In this document: positions 21,390 to 34,609 of the stretch, in pieces
Position numbering within the stretch: the stretch's first letter is position 1
Layout of the letters: each line of letters starts with the position of its first letter
Source of the DNA: Hippophae tibetana
Taxonomy: Eukaryota; Streptophyta; Magnoliopsida; Rosales; Elaeagnaceae
Length of the DNA: 64,000 bases
NCBI GenBank assembly: GCA_037013495.1
Contig: CM072807.1
Span: 1,128,501 to 1,192,500 of the forward strand
Reading direction: 5' to 3'
Notes under the pieces: model-generated
What the model saw: the letters and a program-made list of their open reading frames with translations, nothing else
Told to the model about the DNA's origin: nothing
Database searches by the model: none
Made by a program: the position numbers and the translations under genes

Positions 21390-23363
21390 TGCTCATTTGG
21401 GTATGGCTCAACAGCTCACTAACCACCCACTGACCTGGTTTACAGATCATACTGTGGTGCACCATTGATTTTGATACAGAATACTTGGAATATTCTAGTT
21501 GTGACCAACTAACTAATCTTTATCGAAGATAGTATCAGTAGTTGAAATAGGATATAGAAATCTGAGGTTGAATAGAATCAGTCGATTTGGCCAACTGGAT
21601 ATTTTATGGTAGAGCCGTTCAAGCAGATTGACCCATTCACCACATGATGGTATATGTATTATTTATATTATTAGTGTCATTTTACTTGGAGGTATTCCAT
21701 CCAGTGTTAAGCGCCTCAGCATAATATTTTTCAATGGATTAAATGGTGGTGTTAGAACAGGTGATCAATTAATATAAAAATCAAGATTGATAACAGTTGA
21801 AGGGGATGAATATTGTTGGGATCTATGTAGTGGGATAACAAGTACAAGAGATCATGATTTAGTTATTTTGATCATAAGGCCGTAGTCCTAATTAAAAACG
21901 GAGTCATCACCTCTAGAGGCTGCAATATGCTGGGTTCGTATGTTAGTTTACACAATAAAAAAATTATCAAGTAAATTATTTATAAAAAATTAGTGATAAT
22001 TTTTAATTCCCTTGTGTTTTGATCTTGTGATAATTGTAATTATATCGTGTTGATGTGTCGTTTCAAGATTGATGCCCCTACTCACCTTACAATGATCCCA
22101 TTTGTCTCAACCTAGCTCATACTTCTCGGAAGCCAGCGAACACAGTGCTTGATGTAATTGAAAATTTTACATCTAGACTGGGTTAACATAAATAAATCAA
22201 TCAGCAGCACAATTGCTTTCATTAGCCAAGAACAAGAAAAATAAAAAAAATAAAAAATTGTTCAATCGTACACAGTTCAGCTAGAGGGATTGATTCATAG
22301 CTTAGCTTAGATGGAAAAGGCATGCACCCAGCAGAATTGAATCTCATAATTCCCCTACCCATTCTCCAAAAAACTTGTTTTATTTTTTTCCCACATTCCC
22401 TTTGATGGGTTATACATTCTCACATTGCTGTTGTTTTCCTCCGTAATTTAAGTGGTGCTTCATCTGCTTCACAGGTCTCAATTTCTGAGTTGCACTTGTC
22501 TGCATCTTTTTGAACCAGGGCAGGGACAGTAAAGCCATTTATTTTCTTAGCCTCTAACATTGTCATGTTTGCCTGATGCTTTTCCCAAGCTTCGGCTTCC
22601 CTTATCTTTCATTTCATTTGACAAGAGATCGATAAAAAGAAGCCTCTATCCATGTCTTCATCGATATTATTTTCATGCGTGGTACAATCTAGTGAAGATA
22701 ACATCAAGACGTAAAGATTGTTGGTGAGACCAAAACAAAAAATTCCATATAAAGGATAGTTTTTACTCAAAAAGAATAATTATCATTTTTATTATTCTCA
22801 TAAGGCGATTGTCAAAAAAAGTTTCAATATATGAGTCAAAATAAGATACAATTGTTGGATAAAATTAGTAATTTTTAAGCACAATAATGCCACCGAGAAA
22901 CCAATTTTTTGATACATTTTGGAAACAACTCCATCTGAAAGTAATTTCTTGCCTCTAATGCATACGAAGTAGAGATACTCAACTATAAATATTCAGCATC
23001 GTTAAATGTTAAGTGAACGACAACAGGATCATACCTTCGTTAAAAGAGACGGTGACAAAACACGAATTGGTACATATCTTCAATCTAAAATCTTCTAAAC
23101 CGTTCTTACATTGCATTTCCTCAGCGAAATCTCATTCAATGTGTCCACAAAATAAAGATGGAATTGAAATTTCTCAAAGAGCCATTATCATCATTGCAGC
23201 ATGAGCAAAAGCACTTCGAGGACTTCTGACATTTTTATAATGTACTAGTGGTTCACCTTGTGGCTGAGTGTATAGACTTTCTCTCCTCTACTTCAAGTCA
23301 CATGTTCGAAACACATCAAGTGCTATTTGTTCTAAAAATAAAGCAAGGATTTCCCAGTGCATA
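21390..23363. other. Intergenic region between the convergent GT14 and PPR genes
   Basis: It contains the GT14 3'UTR (probably to about 21700) and non-coding AT-rich DNA. No conserved reading frame, tRNA-like fold or clear transposon end was recognised. The two flanking genes are tail-to-tail. Confidence 0.5.
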
Positions 23364-25631
23364 TTAGCCATCTTCCAACTCATCATTCAAGAAATGCATT
23401 TGGCTACTGTTTGAGGCTAACTTTCTCATCTCCCCAGTTAAAGTTTTTAATGCTGAGGTAATACAATCATATTGGGGATGCGAATTGTGATCCATAAAGA
23501 ATGTGGTGATAGTCCCTTGTAAGTCGATAGAACTCCACCCAGGGAGTTTTTTCAAGCCTAGAGACCTCATTTGCATCCATGCCTCCCCAACACTATCCCA
23601 TCTATTCATTGAAGCATAGCTGTGCGCCAATTGCACATAATTGCCAGCATCTGTGGGTCTCAGCATGAAAAGATCTCTTGCAATTAACTCTCTAAGCTCC
23701 ACATTAACTTTCCACCGGAAAGCATCTAGGAGAATCCCTAAAACATCTACTGAAGGTTCTGAAAATGTCCTCTTATAAAAATTATAAGCTTCCTCTACTC
23801 TCCCAGCTCTACATAGGAGATCAACAATACAAGCATGGTGTTCAAGGCTTGGTGTGATGCCAACTTCACTCATGGTTTGGTATAGCCTCATACCATGGTC
23901 TACAAGCCCATTATGACTACAAGCAGACAGAACAGAAAGGAAGATAACACGATCTGGTCCATTCCCAGTACGCAGAAACTCTGAATACATCCTCAAAGCT
24001 GTCTCTCCTTTGCCGTGACAACCATATCCAGAAATAATTGTGCCCCATGAGATCACATCATGCTCTGACATTTCATCAAAGCACTTTTGAGCTGTTTGTA
24101 TGTCACCACACTTGGAGTACATGTCAACCAGAGCAGTGTCAACCAAAATGCAGGGTCTGAGGTAACTTCTGATAACAAAATTGTGGATCCACTTTCCCTG
24201 GTCAAGTGCCCCAATAGAAGCACAAACTTGGAGGAGGGAAACGATGGTTATCGAATCAGGTTTTTGAAGGGTTGCTCTCATCTCTGAGAAGATAAATAAG
24301 CCCTCGTGAAATTGGCCATTTTGTGCATATCCAGCAACCATAGCATTCCAAGAAACCAAATCCCTTTTCTCCATCCTTTCAAAAATAGCACGACTCTGAT
24401 ATAATCGTCCACACTTTGCATACATGGTAATAAGAGAGTTCTGTGAAGGGGTATCTTGAGCTATTCCCTCTCTTAGCACATAACAATGAATTGAGGTTCC
24501 ATGATTTAAGGAACCCAGTTGTGCACAAGCTGCAAGAGCAGTGGCAATGGTAGATGTAGATGGCTCCATTCTTGATTTTACCATCTGACAGAAAATATCC
24601 AGTGCCCTATCCGCACAATTAATCTGAACAAGACCTGAGATCATGGCTGTCCAAATAACTACATCTTTTTTACTAGTATATTTGAATATCCGGAATGCGG
24701 TGTCAATACTCTTGCATTTCAAATACATAACTATAAGCACAGTTTCAATCTGAGTATCCAATTCAAATCCACTTCTTAAGATCTGCCCATGCACTAATTT
24801 TCCCAATTTAAGATTACTCTCTGTTGCTATTACAGAAACAACAGAACCAAATGTCTTTTTATCAGGCTCCATGCCTTCAACTTTCATTCTACAAAGAAGC
24901 TGAATGACTTCTCTGACATTCCCACTCTGTGAATATCCCGAGATCAATGAATTCCAAGTAACTATATCCCTCTGATTCATAAATTCAAACAAGAATCTAG
25001 CGTCCACAATGCCTCCACACTTACCATACACATTCAATGTAGAATTTATCAGCGTAACATCAGACTCAAAACCATATGAAATCACACAACCATGCAAACA
25101 CCGAACCTGTGCAAGTTCAGAAACTCCACACAGCAAGCTTAACAAAGGAACTGAACTAAATTGAGTTCCTTCATGCCTCATTTGACTAAACAATGAAAAT
25201 GCCTTATAAATATCACCTGAACATGCATAGCATCCAATAATAGCCGTCCAAGGAACCACATTCTTATCAGGCATCCTATCAAATACCTTGTGGGCATGGT
25301 TGGTGCGCCCAAACTTCGAGTAGAAATTAATCAAAGATGAAGAAATATAAGCATCTGAAGAAAACCCATTAACAATTACACATTGATGAAAGGAGAGACC
25401 CTGTGAAAACAAGCGGAGAAAAGTGCAGGCTTTGAACAAACTAGGAAACGAATACGAGTCTGGAAGGGTGTTGGTTTTTAGCATTGAAAAATAGGTGACT
25501 AAAACTTCTTGATGAGAACCTTGGGATGAAAGACGATTGATTATAGCATTGAAATGTTTGGTGGTGGTGGTTATTGTAGGCTCTGGTGTTTGTTTCAGAG
25601 GATTAAAGGTCAAGGAGTTTAGTTTGTTCAT
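23364..25631 (-). CDS. PLS-class pentatricopeptide repeat protein, E subgroup
   Basis: Predicted organellar RNA-binding protein; PLS-class PPR proteins usually act in site-specific RNA processing or C-to-U editing. It is a single uninterrupted 755-codon frame, as most PLS genes are intronless. The N-terminus (about 1-25) is poor in acidic residues but a targeting peptide is not certain. From about residue 30 the protein is a continuous array of PPR motifs with the recurrent pattern DV..WN..I.GY...G....A...F..M, for example DLVSWNAMVAGYAQNGQ and DVISWGTIISGYGCHGK. A C-terminal E region follows, with PGWSSID and FFMDHNSHPQ. There is no DYW deaminase domain, so if it edits RNA it would need a partner. 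By memory the best match is Arabidopsis At4g04370 (PCMP-E99). It is transcribed in the same direction as the PLPBP gene upstream. Confidence 0.95.
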   Translation of the reverse strand: MNKLNSLTFNPLKQTPEPTITTTTKHFNAIINRLSSQGSHQEVLVTYFSMLKTNTLPDSYSFPSLFKACTFLRLFSQGLSFHQCVIVNGFSSDAYISSSLINFYSKFGRTNHAHKVFDRMPDKNVVPWTAIIGCYACSGDIYKAFSLFSQMRHEGTQFSSVPLLSLLCGVSELAQVRCLHGCVISYGFESDVTLINSTLNVYGKCGGIVDARFLFEFMNQRDIVTWNSLISGYSQSGNVREVIQLLCRMKVEGMEPDKKTFGSVVSVIATESNLKLGKLVHGQILRSGFELDTQIETVLIVMYLKCKSIDTAFRIFKYTSKKDVVIWTAMISGLVQINCADRALDIFCQMVKSRMEPSTSTIATALAACAQLGSLNHGTSIHCYVLREGIAQDTPSQNSLITMYAKCGRLYQSRAIFERMEKRDLVSWNAMVAGYAQNGQFHEGLFIFSEMRATLQKPDSITIVSLLQVCASIGALDQGKWIHNFVIRSYLRPCILVDTALVDMYSKCGDIQTAQKCFDEMSEHDVISWGTIISGYGCHGKGETALRMYSEFLRTGNGPDRVIFLSVLSACSHNGLVDHGMRLYQTMSEVGITPSLEHHACIVDLLCRAGRVEEAYNFYKRTFSEPSVDVLGILLDAFRWKVNVELRELIARDLFMLRPTDAGNYVQLAHSYASMNRWDSVGEAWMQMRSLGLKKLPGWSSIDLQGTITTFFMDHNSHPQYDCITSALKTLTGEMRKLASNSSQMHFLNDELEDG

Positions 25632-27548
25632 AACAATAAGCTAAGCTGCATTACTTGAGTAGAAGCAAAAGTCTTAGTGTAAATATACGATAAGTTGAAG
25701 ACGTTTGTTAAGGTGACCTGATTCAAAAACAATACAGATACGAATACAGTGGCCTGTGTCGATCACGGTAGCATCCACTGCAAATCAAATTACGGCTCAC
25801 AACTGTCATGGTTCCGAGTTCTCCAGGTGAACGACAAGTCGTTTTAAAGTTTGACGCGAAATTGTTCTGGCTTATGGATGAATGATGTAATAGTAGTATT
25901 TCTACTCCACTTACCATACTGACGCATACAAAAACTATAATATCGTTATTCAATCCAAAAATATTCATACATAAACGTGAATATAAACACAAGGGAATCA
26001 AAAAGAATTGAAAATATAACTTCAATTGATCAAATTTTAACACTATAACACAAAAATTTAATGAGATTTTGATTGATAATTCTAAACATTTTTTGTTATT
26101 ATTATAATTGCATAGAACAATTCACTTAAATTTTATTCTGAATTGTTTAACTTTATTGCTAATATGTTTAGGGATTAAACTATCTATTTATAATCACGTT
26201 ATCCATCAAAGAATAAATCATACCTGCATTGCGGGGTTAATGAACGTGGACAAATGATGAAGGTTATGAACCACTTTTCTAACAATCGTAACCAACTTCA
26301 AGAGACACTTAAACCAAATAACACGTGTTTAATTTTAAAATATTTTATGTTAAGTGATACAAATAATAAAAAAATAATTAATTAATTTTAGAAAAATCTA
26401 TTTATTAAAAAATCATGATATTATCATGAATTATATATTAATTAATTATAAATCATATTATTTTAATAAATAATTATCTAATATATTAATAATCATTAAA
26501 ATAAAAAGAATTGTTAATTAACTTTAGTAACTAAACTTACTTTCACTCAACATGAGAATCAAGATTGAGATGAAAAGTATGATCTAAATCCAAAATCCCA
26601 CATCCCACGTCTACATGTTTATTGGTGTGGAACGTAGAAATTTATTATACAATAATTATATGTACTTTTCATCTTATAATATCTGGCAAGAAAAACAAAT
26701 ACATACAATCATTTACCTAGCGATGTAAATTTAACTCATCCTATCAAAGTCCAAATGATTTAATATGTTTCGACAGGCTCGAAATTTGGTTAGCTTCGAA
26801 CGAGCCCATTTTAATTCTACTTAAATATTTTCTAAGTTTAAATTAATGTTAAATATTTATACTACTAACTCGATCTGAATTATAAATTAAATTTATATAT
26901 ATGTCTTTAGATATTATATATCATTATTTTATAATATTTTTTATATTATTTAAACTTGAATACAATCTTGAACCAAATCAAAATCAAAGTCCAAGGATGG
27001 ACGTAATCAAATATTTTAAGATCGAGATTTAAATTTATATTTAATTTTAAAAAATCAATCCAATTTTACCTAAAAATATACATAATAATCTGACAATACT
27101 CAACTGGAATCTAACTATAGCCTAAGATTGGCTATATTTTCTGTTATTATAAGATACATAAATTGTTAACAGTACAAATAAATTACCGTAGACTTTTCCC
27201 TAGGACAGTTGGCTGAAAACTATTTGTATGACTTCGTAAGAAAAAGAAATTTACATGATAAGAAGACTATTTCATTAATCATTGGATATATAATTTCCCT
27301 TCTTTTTTTCTTTTTCTTTTCTCTCTGTTGGCAAGTTACAGCAGCTGAGAAGTTTTTTCAACATAAACCAAAACAGATACGTGTTCCTAGTTCCCTGATC
27401 AAACAGAAAATACAGAATGACTATTTATTCGAATTAAATGGTTCAATAAACTGTTTAAGTTACAATGAAAATCAGGTAGGTATAATCTCATTATTAAGTG
27501 CACAGTGAAGTTACAACTATATTCACCGTCACCACTGGATGGCTAGTT
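25632..27548. other. Intergenic region between PPR promoter and PLPBP 3' end
   Basis: The right-hand part is AT-rich. No gene is supported. A stretch at about 26720-27070 has subterminal-looking words (CGAAATTTGG, TTCGAACGAG, CTTGAACC) that could be an eroded hAT-like element, but no terminal repeats or target duplication are visible. A frame at 27209-27508 lacks family features and starts with a non-ATG codon. Confidence 0.45.
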
Positions 27549-30401
27549 CTATTGTTTGTTTTTGTATTCTCTCGGCCCAAATATCGTTGATCCAATTCTC
27601 ACATTTGTACTGCCCATTTCGATCTGCAAAATCACCAAATTTGTGGAATTAGACTAGAAGAACTTCCATTTTCTGTGCCAGTGTAACTACATAGTCTGTT
27701 AATATCTGTCTTAAAAATAAGATAAATTAATGGCTAAATGAGCTTTCCACTGACCACAATGATGATCAAGGGGCAAGTGTAGGACTAGGACAATTAGACA
27801 AGCAACGACATAATGAGTGGCTAATATTGATTAATAAATGGATTTATTCTTAATTATCTACAAAAACGGATCAATTCTTACAGCTAGTTCAAAGTCTCCA
27901 GACATTCCCATTGACAGCTCACATTGCTCTTCTGCTATTCCAAGTGCCTTGCAGACCTCAGTTCTACAGCTTGCTAATGTCTGACAAAGTACTTTTTGGT
28001 TAATAAAAATAAAACTAAAGTTTGGAAGTCATCATTGTTATCATATGCAGGAACATCACCTTGAAATTTTCTGGAGTTGATGTGTAGTCCGGCATACCAA
28101 TTGTCATTAAACCAGAAAACTCAAGGTTTGGACATTCAGTGCGAACATGTTTGGCAAGCTCTACACAACTAGAGGGCTCAACCCCAAACTTTGCTGCAGT
28201 TGACGAAAGTTAAAAAAATAAACGTTAAGAAATACCAAAAGTTTCATTTGAAGAAAAAAAAAAGCAAGGCTCAGTATAAAACAGATGAAATGCCCAAGGC
28301 TTGGATTGAACAGTAATTACTCAAAAAATAAGCCGGGAAAGGGGAAAAAAAGTAATCTACACAGAAGGAAAGGAGTGCAATTTACAGGACATGGTAAGCA
28401 ACCAAGATAAGCATGATAATGCCAGCATTGTTGCGAAAGCATCTCAAGCAATTCAATGATGCAATATTCGGGGCTGTAGATGTTGCTTAGAAGGCATGAG
28501 CTGGTAATCTAATCCCTCTCTTTACAGAAAACCATGTTAAGCCACAACCCTCTAACAGATTAGAACTCTTGCTAACCGGTCATGGGTATATTAGTTCCTT
28601 TGGAACAAGAAACATAACCATCGACAACTAAATGCTCGAGAATAATGGAGACAAAAAACTATAAAGAAGTGAAGACTAACTAAATGAATAAATGATGCCT
28701 TGAGAAACAAATTCAAAAACACAAATGGAATTGGATAAATAACATCTTGCAATACCATAGTTCAAACAGAAAACCACTCTGCCAAAATGAATGAGGTTAG
28801 TACCATGTTGTTCTTCTAAATTAAAAACGTTTGTAACATGACGTAGCTCTAAAATGCCATGGTAACTAAAGAGTTGGTGTCCAGCTTCTCATGACAAAGC
28901 CACAATCACATACTTAAAATCTTAGAAACATAACTAAGGCAACGAATCCAGAGTCCACACATAATATATGATCTTACACGTTTCTCCACTGGTATTAACT
29001 TGGACCAAGACTTTCAAAGGCTTTCTCCCAATGCTTCCAACAACATTATTAAGACGATTTGCAATCTGCAAAACACACGGGGAGAATAAATCAGAAGGAA
29101 ACTCATATAAAGCCAAGCTGTGTTAAACACTGTTGATAAAAATTTGACAGATGGAACCCAACTTGTGTGAAGATATACTGCCAGTGGACTATGACGCAAA
29201 AAAAAAATCGATCAGCTTTCTATTCCGAAACAAATGGAATAATCTATCAAAAATTCCATAGGTAGCAACATTACGTACTTTGGATGTTGGCTATTATCAT
29301 TATTTGACTGCTCTACAGAAAAGCCATGGACTTATGAACCAGATATATACAAAACGGCAGTGAACTAATTCATAGGCAATTGAAGAGGCCTGAATTTGTA
29401 TTAACATTTAAGGTATGTAAAATCTTGGCAAAAAAATACATACCATTGAAGAATCTGGAAACAACAAAATAGCACCCTTAACTACAAAAGTAGCGCACTT
29501 ATGTTTAGTTCATATATTTTTACCAAAAAAAAATTCATTCCATCATTTCACGGTAACGCCGTCCAATTAAGCACCACTCAAATTGAACTATAATAATTTA
29601 GATCCATTCAATTTGACCATATTCAATTTTATTTAGTGTTATTTTTATTGTTATAAGTTTTAGGGTCTTATTTTATGTAATTTTTCAAGAATATTTTTAT
29701 TCGAAAAATGAAACACAAAAAAAAATCCTTCTACCTTCTCATCGTCCACGGTCTCCACCATAACAAGGTTGGGTACCCCGGCTGCTTAACATTGGATTAA
29801 GATCAAATTGTGAATAATATTCTGACTTGGAGGAATATCGAAGAGGATAATCGTACTTACTTAAGAGAGGTTTAACTTTATTGCTCTGTAAATTCCCAAT
29901 GAAATGCCACTCAACATCCTCCGGAAGCTGCAATTTTTTTCCGAAAGCAAAATAGATGCTTTAATTTTAGGTCATTCTACCTTACATCCTCTAACTATCA
30001 TAAAAAAGTTACATGAGTTAATCTCATCATTAAATATTTTTTAAACTAATATATATATACTTTCATAAAAATCCATACATACATGGAGATGCAGGTTAGG
30101 ATTTTCCTTAATTTTATCTAATTTCAACCACTCTGAATCGCTCAGAGATCATTGACACAAGTATTTGAGAGAGAACCTGAGGAGCTTTCTCGATGAGTTC
30201 TTGTACATAATTTTCGCCAAAGCATCGATGACCAGCATCGTAGACTTGGCGGACGATAGAGACTGGCTTTGTCTTGCTAACGGCTACCACTCGGATCTGT
30301 TGGGACCCACGGCCGGCCTTTTCGGCTGCTTGATTGACGCGTTGGAACACTGAGCGTAGCGCCGCAGCGGCACCACCGTCCACGACAGCAGAGGTGGCCA
30401 T
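27549..30401 (-). CDS. YggS/PLPBP-type pyridoxal 5'-phosphate homeostasis protein
   Basis: A PLP-binding protein of the alanine-racemase-N fold that buffers vitamin B6 and has no known catalytic reaction. The 7 exons (minus strand) are 30177-30401, 29861-29927, 29735-29781, 28978-29065, 28060-28193, 27882-27980 and 27549-27623. They sum to 735 nt, 244 aa, in frame throughout. The PLP lysine is K43 in VVAVSKTKP. Other family blocks are [62 protein letters not shown] (209-220) and [12 protein letters not shown] (225-236), where PLP phosphate contacts occur. The donor of exon 4 was set after ACGT, because only that choice keeps the KFGVEPS frame. I chose ATG 30401 as start; the frame is open upstream but shows no earlier ATG. 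By memory it matches Arabidopsis At1g11930 and At4g26860. Confidence 0.94.
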
Positions 30402-31089
30402 TGCTGAGCTTGGTAGGTCGTGGACCACCGCGTTGTTCCCGGGTTCTTCTTTATGGTCTTTGGTTACTGGCTCCAGATTGTTCTTTAGTTAATGGCTCAC
30501 ACTCAAGGATACTCCATTCTTTTTAGCCAAATTGTTACGGAGAATATCGATTAAATGTCGTTTTTATATTTAAATATTATAGATATTGTTATTAAAATGT
30601 AAAAAACAATAATTTTTATTTATTTTTTTAATAATTATTTCAATTTAAAATCTTTTTAATTTTATAAAAGATTATATATTATTATCTTATTTATAATGTT
30701 TTTGTTATAAGTACGAAATAAATAAGTAAAAAATATTATTATGTTTATTGAATAGATAGTAAAATAATTATATTTAATCTAATTTTTAAATACAAAATCA
30801 ATATGTATATTTTATTTTTAAATATTTTATATTAATATTATAACATATAAATAGTATTAAAGGATAGTCATGTACTCGAATATATTTTTTAAAAAGTTAT
30901 ATATTTAGTTTTTATCCTATTTTTATGTTAATGTTTTGATTTAAAAATTTATTTTACTTCTAATAAGAACATAAACAAGAGTTAACTATTCAAACATTAA
31001 TTTATACTATTTTAATTTTATTTTTTTCTTTTAAAATTAATTTTAATTGTAACAAATTAAAAAGTTAGTTATTACTTTGTAGAAAAGTT

Positions 31090-31980
31090 TGAATGAATAC
31101 ACTTAAAATTAATTAATTAATTTTTTACAAAATAAAATTATTAAATAATTATTCATAAAAATATGTTTATTATAGGAATATTTTTGTATTTATTAATAAA
31201 AAAAATTATTAGTGGATAATAATGTATAATAAAACAAGTAAAAATTATATATAAATTATGTTATTAAATAATTTTTACAAAGTAAATAACTTTAATAACA
31301 CACCTATAATAAATGTAATTTCATAAAAGACATGTTTATTTTAAAAATATTTTGATATTTATTATTGTATAAGAAAAAAATATAAACTAAAAATAAGGTG
31401 GAGAATAACATAAGCTATACACAATAAAACCAACCATATAATTATTATAAAAAATGTATTTATCTTAAATATATTTTTATATTTATTAGTTTATTAAAAA
31501 AAATAAAAAAATAACAAATGCATTGATCATTGGTTAAGTTACACAATAAAACCAACAAAATAATTATTCATGAAAAGTGTATTTATTTTAGGGACTTTTA
31601 TATTTATTGATGAGAAAAAAAAGAATAATCGATGTAGTGTTTGTTAATTAAGATACATAATTAAATTAGCAAAAAATATATTCATTTTAAAACATATTTA
31701 TTATAGAGAAATTTTAGTATTTAATAATATAAAAAAACCAACAAATTATTAATGTACTAAAGAAAATAACAAAAACTATAAAAAAAAATAGAGAATAATC
31801 AAAACAATACCCAATAAAATTAACAAAATAAGTATTCATAACGATTGTATTTATTACACAATATTTTAAAATAAATAAATTAATAAAAAAAATAACAAAA
31901 TTAATATACAATAACACTAACCAAATAATTATTTATTATATTAATATTTTAATATTTGTAATAAAAACCAACAAAATAGC
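31090..31980. repeat. Diverged minisatellite/satellite-like array, period about 110-130 bp
   Basis: About seven degenerate units share the order (A)CACAATAAAACCAAC, AAATAATTATTCATAAAA, TGTATTTATTTTAGG and ATATTTTTATATTTATTA. Clear units start near 31130, 31260, 31420, 31540, 31650, 31800 and 31905. Spacing varies, so indels have accumulated. It has no coding potential. Confidence 0.55.
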
Positions 31981-32348
31981 AACCGAAAAATATGCGATAA
32001 CTACCAAATATCGATATTAAGCCGCTTTTTATATGTTGTTTAAAGTTTTTCTATTGGTTTTTTTTTTTGAAATAAATACTTTTATTAAAGATACACAATT
32101 TTAAAAGTATAAAAAGTATAAAATTTTCAATGAAAAATCATGCGAGTTGACTTAATAAATAGCAACAATATAATTTTTAAATTCAAATAGTTGAATAACT
32201 TGTTATATCTTTTAATAGTATCACGTAAATGCCCTTACATTTATTTAAAAAAAAAAACCATATTTAAATTAAATGATGAGTGCATCCATACTTGTGTGTC
32301 ATTCAATCAATTACACCCTAAACACGTTGAGCTGAACATGTAGTACAA

Positions 32349-32531
32349 TTGATGGCAAAAATAGGAAGTAAAATTAGTATCATTAAAAACAATGAGAAAA
32401 TATACGGTAGTTAAGAATTTCGAAGAGTGCTTGTATTGATGGCAAAAATAGGAAGTAATTAACATTAAGTATCGTTAGAGAGAGAGAGAGAGAAAATACA
32501 TGGTAGTTAAGAAAATGCGAAGGATGCTCAA
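32349..32531. repeat. Two-copy tandem duplication with a (GA)n tract
   Basis: Unit 1 (32349-32435) and unit 2 (32436-32531) both begin TTGATGGCAAAAATAGGAAG and both contain GGTAGTTAAGAA. The second copy contains an expanded GAGAGA run near 32479-32494. Confidence 0.8.
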
Positions 32532-34609
32532 ATTCCATTATTTTTTTTATTTTTTGATAAAAATGTATTTTAGATTTTTATTTATTAATTAAATTAGCTA
32601 ATTTTACAAAATAGTGGTAAAAGTTTATTTTATAAAATTAATAAACTTGTTCTCTCTTTTTTAGCATTAAAAGTAAATATAGTAAGAAAACAATAAATTA
32701 AATCTTATTTTTGCACCTAACTTAAAGATGGCTTATATATGCTATAGAAGTTAACAAATAATTTGATTAATTTATCTAAATCAAAAAAATTGATTAGATT
32801 TCTCAGATTTTAATAAAATTAGATTGACATATTTTATAATCAAATTAGATTCAGATTGGAAAATATAAAACTCTCTCAAATTTAGTTCAAAATTGAATTG
32901 AAATATTTTATAACTCATTGTAATTTAGTCTTAATTAAATTACTATTAAAATTATGAATAAATGTATATTTTATTTATAATAGGTTATATTTAAATATTA
33001 TATATATTACATTATAGTTATATTAAATTATTACTTTAATTTTTACAATAAAATATAAATCTTAATTTAATAAGTTTATAAGTATATATTTTATTCTTGT
33101 GATTTTCTTAGTTGTGATTATAAATAATAAATAATAAATATTTTATCTATTATATTTTATATATAATAATAATTCATAAATACATTTTAAACTCAAACTG
33201 AGTTTGTTAAAATTAATTACTTTATCATATCGATTAGGAGTATACATAGTCTAGTTAAATCCAAATTTTGTAAAATTTAAACAAATTAGACCAAATCACT
33301 TTACGTGTATTTGATTCAATTTAATCATGTTATAATCATTTAAAATATAAATACTAAAATATATATTAAAAATATTTTATATTATCGTTAATAAAATAAT
33401 AGCTTATTGTTTTATAGAATATTATTAACATTCTTTTATCCTATTTTGAAACATAACCATCCTAACATCAATTGCATTTTTGTTTACTTTTCTACTCGGT
33501 TAAAATAATAATTTTTTGGCTATTTTTAAGGGTTGAACTTGAGAACATCATACTAAATGGTAATAAATTTAAGCGGCATATATTATTATATTTTTAAAAT
33601 ATAAATTATAAATAAAATAATGTAATGGTCCAATCTAGTTTGATTCGACAAGGATATATTATTTTTTATAAAATAAATCGAAGTAAATTAAAAAACAAAT
33701 CAATTTTGATTTATTAATTTTTTTGCGTAACCCAATGAAAATCTTCATTTTGATGAAATTAAATCCAAATTAATAACAAATGAGAAATATACATTTTCAC
33801 TTTTGAATATGGATTGATATGCGTGAAAATAGACTTAGAATTTTTGATGGATTTAAAGATCCATTATATATTTATTTTAAAATAAAAAATAACATATCCT
33901 TGTGAATTTCATGCAAGTTCTCAATCATATTGTCTTCAAGATAAAACAATCTAAATTTTCACTCTATTTTGAAAATCTATCACACTATATAAGACAAAAA
34001 TACTACACCTTTATTAAATTAGGTTGCTTGAAATCAAAGAGTATAGTAGAAATAAAAAATGTATACAAAAAGTTGTGTAAAGAAAACTGTGTATAGATTT
34101 GGTTTTGTTATGTTTACTGAGTCCGCTGTCTCTATTTATAGATGAAAATTGAAATTGTTCAAGAGGAAAACGTGGGAGTAAACGTTCATAATAAAATGTC
34201 GAGAGAAATGTTCATAAAAATGACATTGAGAGAATGTGAGAAGAGAGATACTCATTATAACAAACTGAGTCTTCTTTAATTGGTTAAAAAAATTATTTAT
34301 TTTTTACTAATAAAAAATAAAATAATATTTATCTAAAAAATTAAAGTGTCAACTCAACTAGACAACAACAACGCACGTGTGTGTAGTAAACCAAAAGTTG
34401 TTTGTCTATTCACCCTAAAATAATACCTTATAAACACATCAAAAAAGATATAAAAAAGAAACGTTGAACAAGTTGAGTGTGCAAACTCATATAGACACTT
34501 TTTCTCTTATTTTTTCTTCAAAATTTACACTTATTTCCAACAAGATAGAATCAATAATAGATGATAAATTAATTTTATAGACAATTCTTAATTTCGACTT
34601 GTATATTTG

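Larger units (their letters stand above)
30402..34600. other. AT-rich intergenic block with repeats, no gene
   Basis: Over 4 kb of strongly AT-rich DNA upstream of the PLPBP gene. It contains a diverged tandem array (about 31090-31980), a short tandem duplication (32349-32531) and possible hAT-like debris near 32760-33740, where TTTGATT/AATCAAA-type words recur. Open frames here are low-complexity Leu/Ile/Phe/Asn/Lys stretches and are not believed. Confidence 0.55.

Noticed and set aside
27209..27508. 99-codon plus frame next to the PLPBP 3' end
   Set aside because: It begins with a non-ATG codon, has no recognisable domain and lies in AT-rich intergenic DNA.
32760..33740. A second full hAT element
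   Set aside because: Recurring TTTGATT/AATCAAA words suggest one, but matching terminal repeats and an 8-bp duplication could not be found.
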